This document shows, piece after piece, positions 32,938 through 45,034 of a DNA stretch of 64,000 nucleotides. This DNA is from Dactylorhiza incarnata. Taxonomy: Eukaryota > Streptophyta > Magnoliopsida > Asparagales > Orchidaceae. Under the pieces are notes generated by a model, which was given only the letters and a program-made list of their open reading frames with translations, did not search any database and was not told the DNA's origin. The stretch lies in assembly GCA_033032865.1 (NCBI GenBank), contig JAWHQI010000148.1:2809501-2873500 (forward strand), read 5' to 3'. Within the stretch, counting starts at the first letter, position 1; every line of letters begins with the position of its first letter. The translations under genes were made by a program, and so were the position numbers.

Positions 32938-33645
32938 CTCTCGTTCATAGGATTAATTATTCTATTCTGATCAAACCCTAACTCTCCTTCCGTTCGAAGA
33001 ACGAGAAAGTGCCGCCTCCTGTCGCAAAAGATGGAGATCGATTTGCCGTTCTAAATCAGTTGTCTCCAGTGAAAGAAAAGGTTCGATTTATCATTGCTCC
33101 ATCCTCTACAGAATCTATTGGATCAAATCGAAACGAAGATGGTCAGATCTGAGTTTTTATCGTTCTTCCTCATCGCCATCAAATCAAAGTTTTCCAAGTC
33201 TCAAGAAGGAAGAAAATCTCTCAAGCCTTTCAGATCTGGTTATGTATTGTTAATTTTGTATCAAATCTATTATTACATTTGATTATAGGAGAAGTTTTCT
33301 CCGAGTTGTAGGAGAGGTTATTCTCCGAGTTGTAAGAGAGAGATTCTCTCTGAGTTTGTAGGAGATTTGTCTCTGAGATTGTAGGACTGTTGACTCCGAG
33401 ATTGTAGGATCATTCTTGATCTGAGTTATAGTGAAGTAGTCAAGTCTAGCTGTGGTGCTAGATTGGCGAGGCCGGCAAGTGGAGTACCCAAGAACGGGGA
33501 ATCATTATAAATTCCTTGTGTTATTTGTTTTTTGATTTGCTTTCTGTGCATTCTATTTCATCAAGTCTTTAATTCCGCAAAAGATGCAGTTATCACTTAT
33601 TCACCCCCCTCTAGGTGATTTAGGCTGGCAACTAGATTCTTCAAT

Positions 33646-33658
33646 TGGTATTAGAGGG
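33646..33658 (+). other. Primer-binding site of copia A
   Basis: TGGTATTAGAGGG, two bases after the LTR; a slightly altered form of TGGTATCAGAGC, complementary to initiator tRNA-Met. Confidence 0.8.
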
Positions 33659-33721
33659 TCACTGTTCGTTTCTAGGTTAACACCTTGAACAGGATCTATC
33701 CATTCTAGTTGCTAGCAAATC

Positions 33722-36038
33722 ATGGAAAGATGCAAGGAATCCTCCTCGCTAAAGTTGCCTATCTGCACAAAGGCTAATTTCCCCATGTGGAAAGAGAGAG
33801 TGAGATTCTACATGGAGGCCGCAGATCCGAGAATTTTTCAAGTTGTGGAAGAAGGCCCTCAAGTTCCTATGACTGCCCCTACAATTGACGTTACTGTAAG
33901 GGTGCCTAAAAAGATGATGGACTTAACCAAGGATGAGATCGCCGTCGTTGCCTTGGACAAAAAGGCAAAGAACATAATTGCCAGTGCAGTGGACGATTCG
34001 ATGTTGCAAAACTTAATTCACTGCCAATCGCCTCAAGAGATGTGGATATCCTTGATTGTTCTCATGGAAGGTACCAAAGAGGTAAGGGACAATAGAAGAT
34101 CTCTACTCAACCAAAAGTATGAGGCCTTCAAGCAGGGTAAGAAGGAGTGCATTGCCGATGCATAGGAAAGATTCTTCAAAATAGTTAACGGCCTAAGAAA
34201 CTATGGCCGGGTCTTTACAAATGGTGAGCTAAATGACAAATTCCTGCGATCCCTGACGAAAGACTGGGATAACAAGATAGTTGAAATCAGGGAGTTTGGA
34301 AAACAACCAAGTCTTGACCCGCAAAATCTGTTCGGAAAGCTGTTATCACATGAACTGCAAATGAACATCCGCAAATCTGAAGAGGATGTGAATCGGGCCT
34401 CAAGTAAGGAAAGGACCTTGGCATTGAAGGCTGAAAGTACAAGGAAAAGGAAAGTTGTGTCCCCGATCAGAGAAAAAGAAACTGACAATAAAGAAGAATC
34501 AGAAGCTAGCTCCTCCTGCTACTAAATGTTTGATGGGGAATTTTCTCTAATCTCCTGTAAATTCAGGAGGTTACTAAGCAAAAGAAAGCACATGAAGAAC
34601 AAGCCGTCTTCCTCAGACTATAGACATTTTTGACGTGATGGTGATCATCATAGAAAGGGCTCAAGTAACCATGACAGGTATAAGACTAAACAGAATAAAC
34701 ATGTTTCTTCTGACATTATTTGTTATTGCTGTAATAAGCCAGGGCACATGATCGCTGATTGCCCTCATAAGAAGAAAGAAGGTGGAAAGAGAGAAGATAA
34801 GAAATCCACCTACGGGAAAAAGAAGACTGAAAGAAGTCTAGTCGCAAAGAAGTCCAAAACTCTAAGCGACAGTGACTCAGAGAAGTCAAGTGATGAAGAA
34901 GAAGCCTACTTTGGGCTGATGGCCATGACAATGATGAAGAAGAACCTCCATATACCGGGAAGGTAAATGCTCACACCATCTTATCTGATTCTAATTATGC
35001 CTCAGCTGGCAAAAGGATTTCCCCTCAGATGATGACTCAGAACTCATGACCCAATATACTAACATGCTTAAAAGCTTTGACAAATGCCGAAAGGTAGTCA
35101 AAACCAAGTTCAAGGAGATCATGTCTCTCAAGGAAGTGGAATCTAATCTGAGAAAGGAAGTTGAACAACTTTCTTCTTTCAGCGAGGAAATCCAAGTCTT
35201 GCAAGACAAGATCAAAAGCTCGGATGAGCTCCTTGTCCTGAGAGAGGAAAGTATCAAAGAGCTGGAAGAACATCTAGCCTCTGAGAAGAAGCTACTTGAA
35301 AAGTTTTCTCTACCTAAAACTATTCTTCCAATCATTGATAGATTCTCTGCTAAAGCAGGTAGCAGTGGATTAGGTCATGTGGCTGGTCCTAGTAATTCTT
35401 CTAAGGGAACCCATGCCAAGAAGAAAGATAAGAATGCAAAGAAATCTACCATCGAAGAGAAAGGGAAAGCCCATCAAGATCAAGTGGCATTTAAGAAAGT
35501 TATCTCTCCTACAAATGTCTACGATATGGAGAGCACTTATGGTCACTTGACATGACCAATTAATTTTGCGCCTGTCAATGACTATAAGGGGTGGACTCGT
35601 CCTCGAAACCTCGGTGAAAGTGCTTTCAAAGCACCTTATCAAGAGATAAATCTGAAAGACTATTGTCCTTTTGTTCATGGTTCGAGTGCTAAGAGAGCAC
35701 CAATAGTGAAGGCTGTTGCACCTAAGCCTAAGTAGAAAGCACTACCATGTATGTGCTATACTCATGAGGCATCCTCATCTAGAAGGAATGCTCCTGCCAA
35801 AACTAATGTTCAAAAAGTTAAGCAGGAGAATACTAAGAGAAGGTACAACAGGTTTGACTGTTGGTGTTGCGGCAAAATAGGTCACTTTGTCGTAGATTGT
35901 TGATTCAATTCTACTTATGTTAATAGACCACAAGTAAACATTGCAAGAAAGATCACTCGCAATGTTAACATTCAGCCTGGTTCTCAACTAACACGGGACC
36001 AAGGACCCAAATTTGTTTGGGCTCCTAAGGAAAGATAA
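33722..36038 (+). pseudogene. Copia A gag, with two zinc knuckles
   Basis: Starts MERCKESSSLKLPICTKANF and runs through the Gag core (ANFPMWKERVRFYM, PQEMWISLIVL) to a TAG at 34163, continuing in frame as RFFKIVNGLRNYG and LFGKLLSHELQMN, a typical SIRE-like capsid end. Knuckle 1 is CYCCNKPGHMIADC at 34721-34762. A Lys/Ser/Glu-rich stretch and a coiled coil (about 35046-35320) follow, in another frame. Knuckle 2 is CWCCGKIGHFVVDC at 35859-35900. Other stops occur at about 34522, 34621, 34964, 35553 and 35901. The nucleocapsid function is to bind the element's RNA; two widely spaced knuckles are notable. Confidence 0.85.
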
Positions 36039-36039
36039 T

Positions 36040-36246
36040 CTGTTTTTGCAGGTATGTCCAAAGGCCAACAAAAATCCTATCTGGTATTTGGACAGTGACT
36101 GCTCTCGACATATGACCGGGACTAGGAGTTTATTGCAGGATTTTAATCCAGTTGCTAACGGTCCAAAAGTTATTTTTGGCGGATCCGACAGAGGAATAAC
36201 AAAAGGCTATGGTATGATTTGAAATGGTAATGTATCCTTTTCCGAT
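36040..36246 (+). pseudogene. Copia A protease
   Basis: Retropepsin-like region with IWYLDSDCSRHMTG at about 36080-36120. The catalytic motif is normally DSG; here it is DSD (36091-36099), so glycine is replaced by Asp. A TGA at 36220 follows. The frame runs on into the integrase as YVEGLEHNLISISQLCDKG. Protease would release Gag and Pol proteins; this copy is very unlikely to be active. Confidence 0.8.
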
Positions 36247-37539
36247 GTGGCTTATGTGGAAGGATTAGAACATAATCTTATAAGCATAAGTCAACTCTGT
36301 GATAAAGGATACGTAGTTGATTTTCATAAAGATAAGTGTTTGATAAAGTCGGCAGAAAATTCGGAAACGATTTTATCAGGCACTCGTTGTAGAAATATAT
36401 TTTGTTTAAATTTTCTTTGTTTATCCTCTTCTACACCAGTGTGTCTTTTAGCAAAAGATAGTGCATCTATTGCTGACCAATGGCACAAGAGATTAGCACA
36501 TATAAATTTCAAAACTATAAACAATTTATTTTCTCAAAACTTAGTGCGTGATGCGCCAAATATTAAGTGCGTTAATGATAGACCTTGTCATGCTTGTGTA
36601 AAAGGCAAGCAAACAAGAGCTACCTTTAAGAGCATTATTGGTAAAGATTCAACAAAGTGTTTATACCTACTTCATATGGACTTGTTTGGTCTTTTGCAAA
36701 TTAGAAGTTTAGGAGGAAAGTCTTACATATTTGTTATTGTAGATGATTACTCACGTTTTGCATGGGTATTCTTTCTAAAACACAAGTCAGATACATTTGA
36801 TTTTTTCACTAAATTTGTCAAGCAAATTCAGAACGAATTAGATTGTTCAGTGGTCAAAATCAGAAGTGACCATGGAACAAAATTTGAATCTGGAGCCTTG
36901 ACAGATTTCTGTGAAAGCCTTGGTATCTTTCATAAGTTTTCCTCTCCTCGAACTCCACAACAAAATGGGGTAGCTGAGAGAAGGAATAGAACGCTCATTG
37001 AGGCTTGCAGAACAATGTTGAGCGACACTTCACTACCCGAATACCTCTGGGCTGAAGCTGTCAACACTGCTTGCCACGTGCAAAACAGAGTACTCATAAA
37101 TAAAAACCATGAAAAGACTCTGTATGAACTACTAAAGGGAAAGAAACCAACCATCTCTTATTTTAGAATCTTTGGCAGTAAATGCTTTGTTCTCAACAAT
37201 GGGAAGCATTACAAAACCAAGTTTAGTGAAAAGTGCTTTGAAGGTATTTTCGTAGGCTATAGTAGACATAGTAGAGCTTATAGAGTGTTTAATCAGAAAA
37301 CTCTGGTTGTAGAAGAATCCATTAATGTTGTATTTGATGAGACGAGTATGCTACATAGCAGCTCCTCTAGTGTTTTTGTTGAAGATGCAGGTTCAAGGCT
37401 GCAAGACTTATGCTTGGAGAATCTAGTTGAAGAAGATGTTCAAACCTTCATCAAGATCCCTCCCCCAACCTCAACTGAAGAGGAAGGTCAGCTTGATGAA
37501 GAGCCAATCCAAGTGGAGGAAGACACTCCAGTGGTATAA
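36247..37539 (+). pseudogene. Copia A integrase
   Basis: A long open frame of about 430 codons. It has the HHCC zinc domain (WHKRLAHINF, then CHACVKGKQTRATF) and the DDE core: HMDLFG (first Asp), VIVDDYSRFAWV, RSDHGTKFES (second Asp) and PRTPQQNGVAERRNRTLIEA (Glu). The GKKPTISYFRIFGSKCFV and GIFVGYS segments of the C-terminal domain follow, then an acidic tail. All catalytic residues are present, so this is the best-preserved part of the element. It ends at TAA 37537 before the RT. Confidence 0.9.
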
Positions 37540-38756
37540 GAAGCTCCTGGTGCTCCAAATAATGCGAGGAATCTTGAATTCATACATCTGAGGGATCATC
37601 CTATTGATCAGATCATAGGAGACCCTCATGGCGGCATAAGAACCAGAAGTGGTACTATTAATGAAACCATGCATTTGAGTTTTCTCTCGCAGGTTGAAAC
37701 AAAGAAATTCCAAGAAGCAAATGAAGACCCCTCTTGGATAATTGCAATGGAATAAGAACTAAATCAGTTCAAGCGTTGCAAAGTATGGACACTTATTCCA
37801 AAACCCAAAAATAAGAACATCATTGGAACAAAGTGGGTATACAGAAACAAGTTGGATGAAGAAGGAACGATAACAAAGAACACAGCTAGACTTGTAGCAA
37901 AAGGATACAGACAAGAAGAAGGGATCGACTTCGATCAGACTTATGCTTTTGTAGCAAGACTCGAAGCGATAAGGCTGTTTCTAGCTTATGCTGCATTCAA
38001 AGGAATCACCGTATATCAAATGGACCCCAAGTAAGATTTTCTCAATGGCAATATACAAGAAGTAGTATATGTTGAACAACCTCCAGGTTTTGTTAATCCT
38101 GAATATCCTGATTATCTTTATCTATTACAAAAAGCTGTATATGGTTTGAAACAAGCTCCTCGAGCTTGGTATGAGATGCTGTCTAACTTTCTTCTTGAGA
38201 ACAAGTTCACAAGAGGAAAGATAGATAAGACATTATTTCTTAGGGAAGTAAAAGGCAAGATTTTGCTAGTGCAAATCTATGTCAATAAAATTATTTTTGG
38301 CTCCACGGATGATAACCTTTGCAAGAAGTTTTCCAAACTTATGCAAGGGAAATTTGAAATGAGCAGTATGGGTGAGCTGAAATATTTCTTAGGACTTCAA
38401 GTGAAACAATCTGAAGATGGAATTTTCATCTCACTGACGAAGTTCACCAAGGTGTTGGTTAAGAAATTTGGAATGGAGAGTCCAACCTCTATGAGGACTC
38501 CAATGAGCTCAGCTATGTCTCTGGCCAAGGATGAGAAAGGGAAACCTTTCAATGAAACCAAGTACAGAAGCATAATTGGCTCTCTGCTCTACCTTACTGC
38601 TAGTAGGCCTAATATAATGTTTTTTACATGTGTATGTGCTAGATATCAGGTGAACTCAAAGGAATCTCACTATACTGCTGCAAAGAGAATTTTGAGATAT
38701 CTTAGGGTACACCAAATCTGGGCTTATGGTACCCAAGAAGTAATGATAGCGAGCTA
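37540..38756 (+). pseudogene. Copia A reverse transcriptase
   Basis: In-frame continuation after the TAA at 37537. Recognisable motifs: [42 protein letters not shown] followed by a TAA at 38032 and DFLNG, YVEQPPGF, YGLKQAPRAWYEM and GSLLYLTASRPNIMF. The catalytic YVDD is YVNK here (38278-38289), so both Asp residues are lost. Other stops lie at about 37753 and 38754. This copy cannot polymerise. Confidence 0.9.
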
Positions 38757-39221
38757 ATAGGTTTTTCAGATGCAGACTTTGCACGTAGTAAAGATGACAG
38801 GAAAATCACTTCCGGGACATGCCAATTTCTCGGAAGAAGACTTATTTCCTGGAGCAGCAAGAAGCAGAATTGTGTTGCAATTTCAATCGCCGAGTCAGAA
38901 TACATTTTTGCAGGCAGTTGTTGCGCACAACTTCTTTGGATAAAGAATCATCTTGAAGATTACAACTTGAAGTTTAAAGAAATTCCAATGTTTTGCTACT
39001 CCTCTAGTGCTATAGCAATTTCAAATAATCCAGTCTCTCACAGCCGGACAAAGCATATTGAGTTGAGATATCATTTCATCCGGGAGCATGTGGAGAATGG
39101 GGACATCAATCTTTGTTATGTCCCTACGGATAAGCAAGTTGCATATATTTTCACGAAGCCGCTGGATGAGACCAAGTTCTCTTTCTTCAAGACAGAGCTT
39201 GGAATGCTCAACATGGAGTAA
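38757..39221 (+). pseudogene. Copia A RNase H
   Basis: Segments SGTCQFLGRRLISWSSKKQN, ESEYIFAGSCCAQLLWI, TKHIELRYHFIREH and IFTKPLDETKF. The motif FCDSSSAI, which carries a catalytic Asp in relatives, reads FCYSSSAI. There is a stop and a frame change near 38755-38770. It is very close to element G (9464-9865). The frame ends at TAA 39219. Confidence 0.85.
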
Positions 39222-39569
39222 TAATCAAGTCAGGAATGAAGCCATGAAGAGATGAAGAATTTCACATGTTCTAATTGTCAAGGAAGTAAAAGCCTAAATT
39301 TTTCCAGAAAAATCCAAGTCTTCTTGATAATTCTCGAGAAATGGGTAGTCCCTCGAGAAATGATCAGGCACAGATGAATCTGTTGAAGTCCTTGATTTAT
39401 CGAGAAATTAATTAGCTCTTGAGTATTGGATTATCTTTCTCGAACAATCAGAAACATTTTCTTTCGGGAATATGAAAGGGCAGGTACGCAAATTTTATTT
39501 TAAATGTTAAATAGACTTAATTAGCTGTTAAATAAAATCAAAACTATAAATAGAAAATTGAATGACTTA

Positions 39570-41162
39570 ATGTTCACGCAAAATGTCTCCACAATTCAGA
39601 GGTGGGACATCAGGATAACCAAGCCAGGTAATGTAGGTGCAAGTTCTCAGGGGGAGCCTCAACCTTCTGCAAATGTTGGCAATAAGGTTGTGACTCCAGC
39701 TCAAGCTCCAGGTGGGTCTTCATATCCAGCTCCTCCTTCTGATACACCTCATCAAGATGATGTTATTCCATTTCCTCCTCCTCCTCCTCCTCCAGTTGTT
39801 GTTGTTGACATTATTCAGGTTGATGCTGTTGAAAGCACAATTGCTGATATTGTTACTGAGATTCAACAAGAAAACCTTGATGAGCACAATCCCAGTGGCC
39901 AAAGGGCAGGGTCAGGTGCTGATTTTGATTTTTCTTTTGAAGCTGATGATATGTCAGTTAATAGGCAATATCCTCCCCCAGCACAAATTGAGGGGGAGAA
40001 AGAGTTTGGTGAAGAAGCCAACAGGGATGCTCAGGGAGAGCTAGTTGGTGAGAAAGGAGTTGTGGCTCCAAAGGTTGTAAGTTCTTTAGTTATTCAAGAA
40101 ATTTTTTATAATGTTGTTCCTACTCCTCCTCCTTCTCTTTCTTTATATGAAGAAAATTCTCTTCTAGGCAAAATAGAGATGATGCTCCAGAAGCAAAGTG
40201 ACAAGTTTGAGAAGTCTTTCAAGGAAGTTCATGCTAGGATTTCAGAAGTTGAAAAGGGCATGAGCAAATGTCTAGCTGCAGTTCAAGCCAAGACAGATTC
40301 TCTCAAAGAGATTGTGATTCAAGGGGGAAAGGCAATTGATCACACAATTGAGGGTGTGGGAATAGTTTTAGCTCACACTCTCTAGGTAAAAAGGTCTCTA
40401 GAATCAATTGAATCCAATGCAGAAAATAACACTTTCAAAATTATTGATGAGGTTGGTCAATTCAAAGAGTCTGTCATCCAAACCCTACCTGTAGAAGTCA
40501 GAAAGGGGGAGGATAAAATGGCAGAGCTTTTGGATAATCATGTTTCTCAGCTCCAAAGAAGTTGGGCTGATCAGTTGGAGCAGTTGAATGTTAATGATCA
40601 AAAGCAAATTGCAGATGTAAATTCATATACATTCAAGACTGCAGTTTGGCTTCACAATGAAATTTTTCCAGAGTTGCAGGTTCAAAATGATCTTCCACCT
40701 CAATTTTCTCCCAGGCCTGTGGTCCAACCTGAGTTTGTTCCTCCTGTGGATTCTACCCAGGTGTGGGTTTCTGATCATTCTGAAGGTCCTTATTTGAGTC
40801 CTAGTTCCAGGAAAAGAAAGTTTGGTGAAGGTCCTTCTGCCAGCAGGTCAGTTCCTGGATCAAGAGCAGCAGGCTCTAGAAAAGCTGTTGCTGCTGAAGT
40901 GGTTCCTGAAATGTGGAGTCCAGTTTCAAAAATAATTATTCTTGACTCACTCAAGCTTGTAGATGAAGGAGGAATGAAAGTCTCAGACTATTACAGTTCA
41001 ACTGAATGGAGAAAGTATGAGACTAGTCTAACAAAGAGAAGGATTCATTACAAGAATCATGGTTATAACAATCCTTCAGCTCCAGCCCCTCCTCAAAAGT
41101 TCTTTCCTAAGCCTTATGATTATTTTGCAAGACAAGAACAGAAGAATAAAGACAAGGCCTGA
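39570..41162 (+). pseudogene. Extra ORF of copia A, unknown function
   Basis: 530 codons from the ATG at 39570 with one in-frame TAG at 40383; otherwise open. The N-terminal half is Pro/Gln/Glu-rich (PPPPPPPVVVVDII near residue 75). The middle is a predicted coiled coil (about 40150-40650: MMLQKQSDKFEKSFKEVHAR, then a repeated hydrophobic pattern). The C-terminal part is basic (SSRKRKFGEGPSASR) and ends in PAPPQKFFPKPYDYFARQ. SIRE-like elements carry such an ORF after pol. No signal peptide or membrane segment is seen, so an envelope role is not supported. It differs from the extra ORF of element G. Confidence 0.6.
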
Positions 41163-41362
41163 CGAAAAATGGCAGAGCTTAATCAAATCTTTTGATAATT
41201 CTGATTGTGTGAACATTAAATCATTTTGACAATCTTAATCATATATAGTTTTTGATTTTGCTCCTCATTTTGTCTTCATATTTTTTTTTTCTTCTGTGAT
41301 GTATAGCATATTGGTTTTATTTTGTTGCAATTCATCTTAGTTTATAGGGTTCTGACTTCTAC

Positions 41363-41376
41363 AAATAGGGAGAGAT
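41363..41376 (+). other. Polypurine tract of copia A
   Basis: AAATAGGGAGAGAT immediately before the 3' LTR. Element G has AAATAAGGGGAGAT in the same place. Confidence 0.8.
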
Positions 41377-43389
41377 TGTTGGGAATTGTATCCACAATTA
41401 CCTTGATTTGAAGAAGTCCCCTTGAACTAAGTTGAATTGAGTTTGTATTTAATGTTTCTCTCTAGTAATGTGTTTGCAGGTTTAAAATGGCTAAGTACAA
41501 ACCAATGTCAGGTTTCAATGGTTCATCAAACACAAGCCTATGCAATGTAATTCCTCATTGTATGGACCAAGGTGTTGACTCATGTAAAATCTCTCTATTG
41601 GGATGTACTTCTTGTTCAAACACAAAGGAAGAGCTAAAGGAAGGTGTTGTTGTTCTGTGTTCAAGGGAGTAACAAAATTTTTCTAAGTAATTCTGCGTTC
41701 GACGAAAGTTGGTGCATTCGTCGATCTCAGTTCGACAAACGGAAGTATTTTCGTCGAACTCTGTTCGTTGTTCATTTTTGCTGAAGATCTAAGTTCAACT
41801 TTCGTCGATCTCAGTTCGACAAACTGAATAAATTTTGTCGATCTCAGTTCTGCCAAAGTTGAAGTTGTTTTCATCAACCTCGTTCGTCGATCTCTGTTCG
41901 ACGAACAGAAGAATTTTTCGTCGACCGCTGTTTCGCCAGAGTTGAAGTTGTTTTTGTCGATCGCGTTCGTCGATCTCCGTTCGACGAACAGAAGAAGTTT
42001 TCGTCGATCGCTGTTCTGCCTAAGTTGAAAGTAATTTCGTCGATCGCGTTCGTCGATCTCAGTTCGACGAACTGTAATTGTTTTGTCGATCTCAGTTTTT
42101 GCTGAAGTTAAAGCAATTTCGTCGATCGCCGATCTCCGTTCGACGAACTGACGAAATTTCGTCGACCGCTCTTTAGCTGAAATTTGAAGTGATTTCTTTG
42201 ATCGCCTTTTGTTGATCTCCGTTCGACGAACTCTTATAATTTCGTCGATCATTGTTTTGTTGAAAATGATGTATTTCTTTGAGCTCAGTTCGACTAATCT
42301 TCTGAAGCCGACGAATTGACTAAATGCTGTTTTGATTCTCCATTTCTTTTCTCAAGATTATTATCTATCTCTCGAGAAGTTTTTCTCTCCTGTAAAATTC
42401 TTCTATATTCTTTCTCGAAGCCGAAGCCTATTTATTTTTCGAGAAATTCTTTGTTCTCGAGAAATTAATTCCTTGTGTTCTTAATCCTGTTTTATAAGAA
42501 GTTCTTTTATTTCTCGAAAAGTCCTTTTTGTTCTCGAGAAATTTATTCAAATCCTGAAATCATTTTTCAATCCTTTTTGACGGGACGTTAAATCATTCTG
42601 TCTATTCTGACGGCTCTTTTGATTTCGTTTAAGGTTTATTTTACCTTAATTGATGTTGTTAAGCCTTTGATTATATAAGGCTCTCGTTCATAAGATTAAT
42701 TATTCTATTCTGATCAAACCCTAACTCTCCTCTCGTTCCAAGAACGAGAAAATGCCGCCTCCTGTCGCAAAAGCTGGAGATCGATTTGCTGTTCTAAATC
42801 AGTTGTCTCCAGTGAAAGAAAAGGTTCGACTGATCATTGCTCCATCCTCTACAGAATCTATTGGATCAAATCGGAACAAAGAAGGTCAGATCTGAGTTTT
42901 TATCGTTCTTCCTCATCGCCATCAAGTCAAAGTTTTTCAAGTCTCGAGAAGGAAGAAGATCTCTCAAGCCTTTCAGATCTGGTTATGTTTTGATAATTTT
43001 GTGTCAAATCTATTATTGCATTTGATTGTAGGAGAAGTTTTCTCCGAGTTGTAGGAGAGGTTATTCTCTGAGTTGTAAGAGAGAGATTCTCTCTGAGTTT
43101 GTAGGAGATTTGTCTTTGAGATTGTAAGAGTGTTGACTCCGAGATTGTAGGATCATTCTTGATCCAAGTTATGGTGAAGTGGTCAAGTCTAGCTGTGGTG
43201 CTAGATTGGCGAGGCCGGCAAGTGGAGTAACCAAGAACGGGGAACCACTATAAATTCCTTGTGTTATCTGTGTTTGTGATTTGCTTTCTGTGCGTTCTAT
43301 TTCATCAAGCCTTTAATTCCGCAAAAGAAGCACTTATCACCTATTCCCCCCTCCCTCTAGGTGATTTAGGTTGGCAACTAGATTCTTCA
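41377..43389 (+). mobile_element. 3' LTR of copia A
   Basis: 2013 bp, close in length and sequence to the 5' LTR (2010 bp). TTCGWCGAA array 41698-42250, TATA box 42672-42680. Confidence 0.93.
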
Positions 43390-43394
43390 ATCGG

Positions 43395-44710
43395 TCACCA
43401 CTTGGATTGAGTGCGCTTGGAAGTATGGCTGGAGCTTCCGGGATGATTCCACCAAAGCGAACACTAACCTTTATAAAATTGGGTATTGGAGCTCCGCCTT
43501 CCTCAGCACTCGACTGACGTAGTAGATGGGGAACAGCCTTTTCCCCTCTTCCCGGACCAACACCGAACTTACTACCTCGGATCCTACCCCCAAGTATAGG
43601 GACAGGTCCTCTCCCTGCCTTGGTCCCTGGAGTAAAGGAGTCTGGGTGTGTTGTCCCTTCAAAGCTTGGAAAGCTTCCTCACATTCTGAGGTCCATTCAA
43701 ATTTCTTGTTTCCCCGTAGCACCTTGAAGAAGGGTGCACACTTCTCACCATCCTTGGAAAGGAACCTACTGAGTCCGGCCAATTTTCCAGTTAGGTGTTG
43801 AACCTCTTTCGAATTTCTTGGCGTCCCCAACTCCATGATCTCTTTAACTTTGTCGGGGTTAGGCTCCACCCCCGCTGGGGTGAGCAAGTGACCCAGGAGC
43901 ATTCGCCTGCTAGACCCGAAGTCACACTTCAGGGGGTTGAGTTTCATCTTATACTTCTGCAAGGTCCCAAAGGTCTCCTCAAGGTCTTGGAGGTGAGACT
44001 TGAGGTCCCGGCTCTTTACCATGAGGTCATCAACATAGACCTCCAGGTTTCTTCCCTTCTGCTCTCGGAAGACCCTATCCATCATTCGTTGGTATGTGGC
44101 CACTACATTCTTGAGCCCAAAGGGCATCATCTTATAACAATAGCACCCACCCCCTGTGATGAAGGAGACATCCTTGATGTAGGGGGGGGGGGGGTGTGCA
44201 TGCGGATCTGATGATAACATGAAAAAGCATCTAAAAAGACATTATAGGGAAACCAACGGCTGAATCAACCAGCGCGTCGATTCTAGGCAAGGGGTAGCAA
44301 TCATTGGGGCATGATTTATTAAGCAAGGAAAAATCGATACACATCCTCCACTTTCCTCCTCCCTTTATTACCATCACCACGTTGGAGACCCAACCTTGAT
44401 ACTGGATCTCCGATACAAAACCCGCCTATAGGAGCTTACCCACCTCCTATCGGATGGGCCCCTCCAGCTTGTCTGCTATGGCCCTCTTCTTTTGACGGAT
44501 GGGGCGGGTTCCTGGATCGAGATTGAGGCGATGGCAAGCCACATCTGCATCGATCCCAGGCATCTCTGCGGCACTCCAAGCAAAGACATCCACATTTTCT
44601 TGGACGCAGGCCAGGATTTGCTTCTTCTCCTCCAGGCCGAGCTCCCTGCTGATGCGGACCTTCTCCACCACCCCAGCCCGAGTGGTGACCTCAAGATCCA
44701 TGACCTCCTA
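43395..44710 (-). pseudogene. Gypsy C reverse transcriptase and first RNase H
   Basis: Minus-strand RT from about 44701: VFAWSAAEMPGID, HRLNLDPGTRPIRQKKR, then GKWRMCIDFSLLNKSCP after stops, SFITGGGCYCYKMMPFGLKN, LEVYVDDLMVKS (catalytic YVDD intact), and the RNase H segments KKFEWTSECEEAFQALK, YYVSRVLRKAELQYPI and LVFALVESSRKLQPYF. There are stops at about 44447, 44428 and 43471, and a damaged region with a 12-G tract at 44187-44198. It is cut at 43395 by copia A; the frame resumes at 31628 with one TSD copy removed. Confidence 0.9.
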
Positions 44711-45034
44711 CATAGCTTCCAGATGGGACTGCTCTCCCCAAACTTCTTCCTTCTCCTCGTCGCAAGTCGGCACTTCGACCTTCTCCTCTCCTTCTCATCC
44801 CCGAACCTTCATCACCTCTTCCGCCCCTTCCTCCTGGGCATGACCCTCTACCTCTTCCTTCTCCTCTTCCATCGGCTCCTCTGACCCTTCCTCCACTTTC
44901 TCTGCCTCGCCTTCCTCTCCGAGTCTTGCCGGCTCACTCATCTCCTGATCGCATTTCTCCGCCTCGGCCATCTAGGTGATGGTGTTTACTGCCATCACGT
45001 AGCACTGCCTTGCTACCTTCGGATCCCCTCTTAC
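44711..45034 (-). pseudogene. Gypsy C protease-RT linker, degenerate
   Basis: On the minus strand a Glu/Lys-rich, low-complexity coding stretch without recognisable domains, as is common between protease and RT in this lineage. Stops and frame changes are present. Confidence 0.5.

Larger units (their letters stand above)
31634..33643 (+). mobile_element. 5' LTR of copia A
   Basis: 2010 bp; TGTTGGGAATTG...GATTCTTCA. U3 holds a dense TTCGTCGA/TTCGACGAA array (31955-32508), followed by TCTCGAGAA repeats and the TATA box. It ends with the C-rich block TTCACCCCCCTCTAGGTGAT typical of this copia group. A leader-derived ORF (31744-31947) is conserved in the other LTR (41487-41672) but is shorter there. 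Confidence 0.93.
31634..43389 (+). mobile_element. Copia A: full-length SIRE-like Ty1/copia element
   Basis: 5' LTR 31634-33643, 3' LTR 41377-43389; 5-bp TSD GTCGG (31629-31633) versus ATCGG (43390-43394), one base different. Order gag, protease, integrase, RT, RNase H, then an extra ORF of about 530 codons: the copia order with the long 3' ORF of the SIRE/Maximus group. It is inserted into the RNase H region of gypsy C in opposite orientation. Many stops and altered catalytic residues make it non-functional. Confidence 0.93.

Noticed and set aside
39558..41162. Envelope gene of copia A
   Set aside because: No signal peptide, membrane segment or Cys-rich ectodomain; only coiled-coil and Pro-rich regions, so kept as an extra ORF of unknown function.
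44492..44884. Plus-strand ORFs of 114-130 codons
   Set aside because: Shadow of minus-strand gypsy pol; CT-rich composition without domains.
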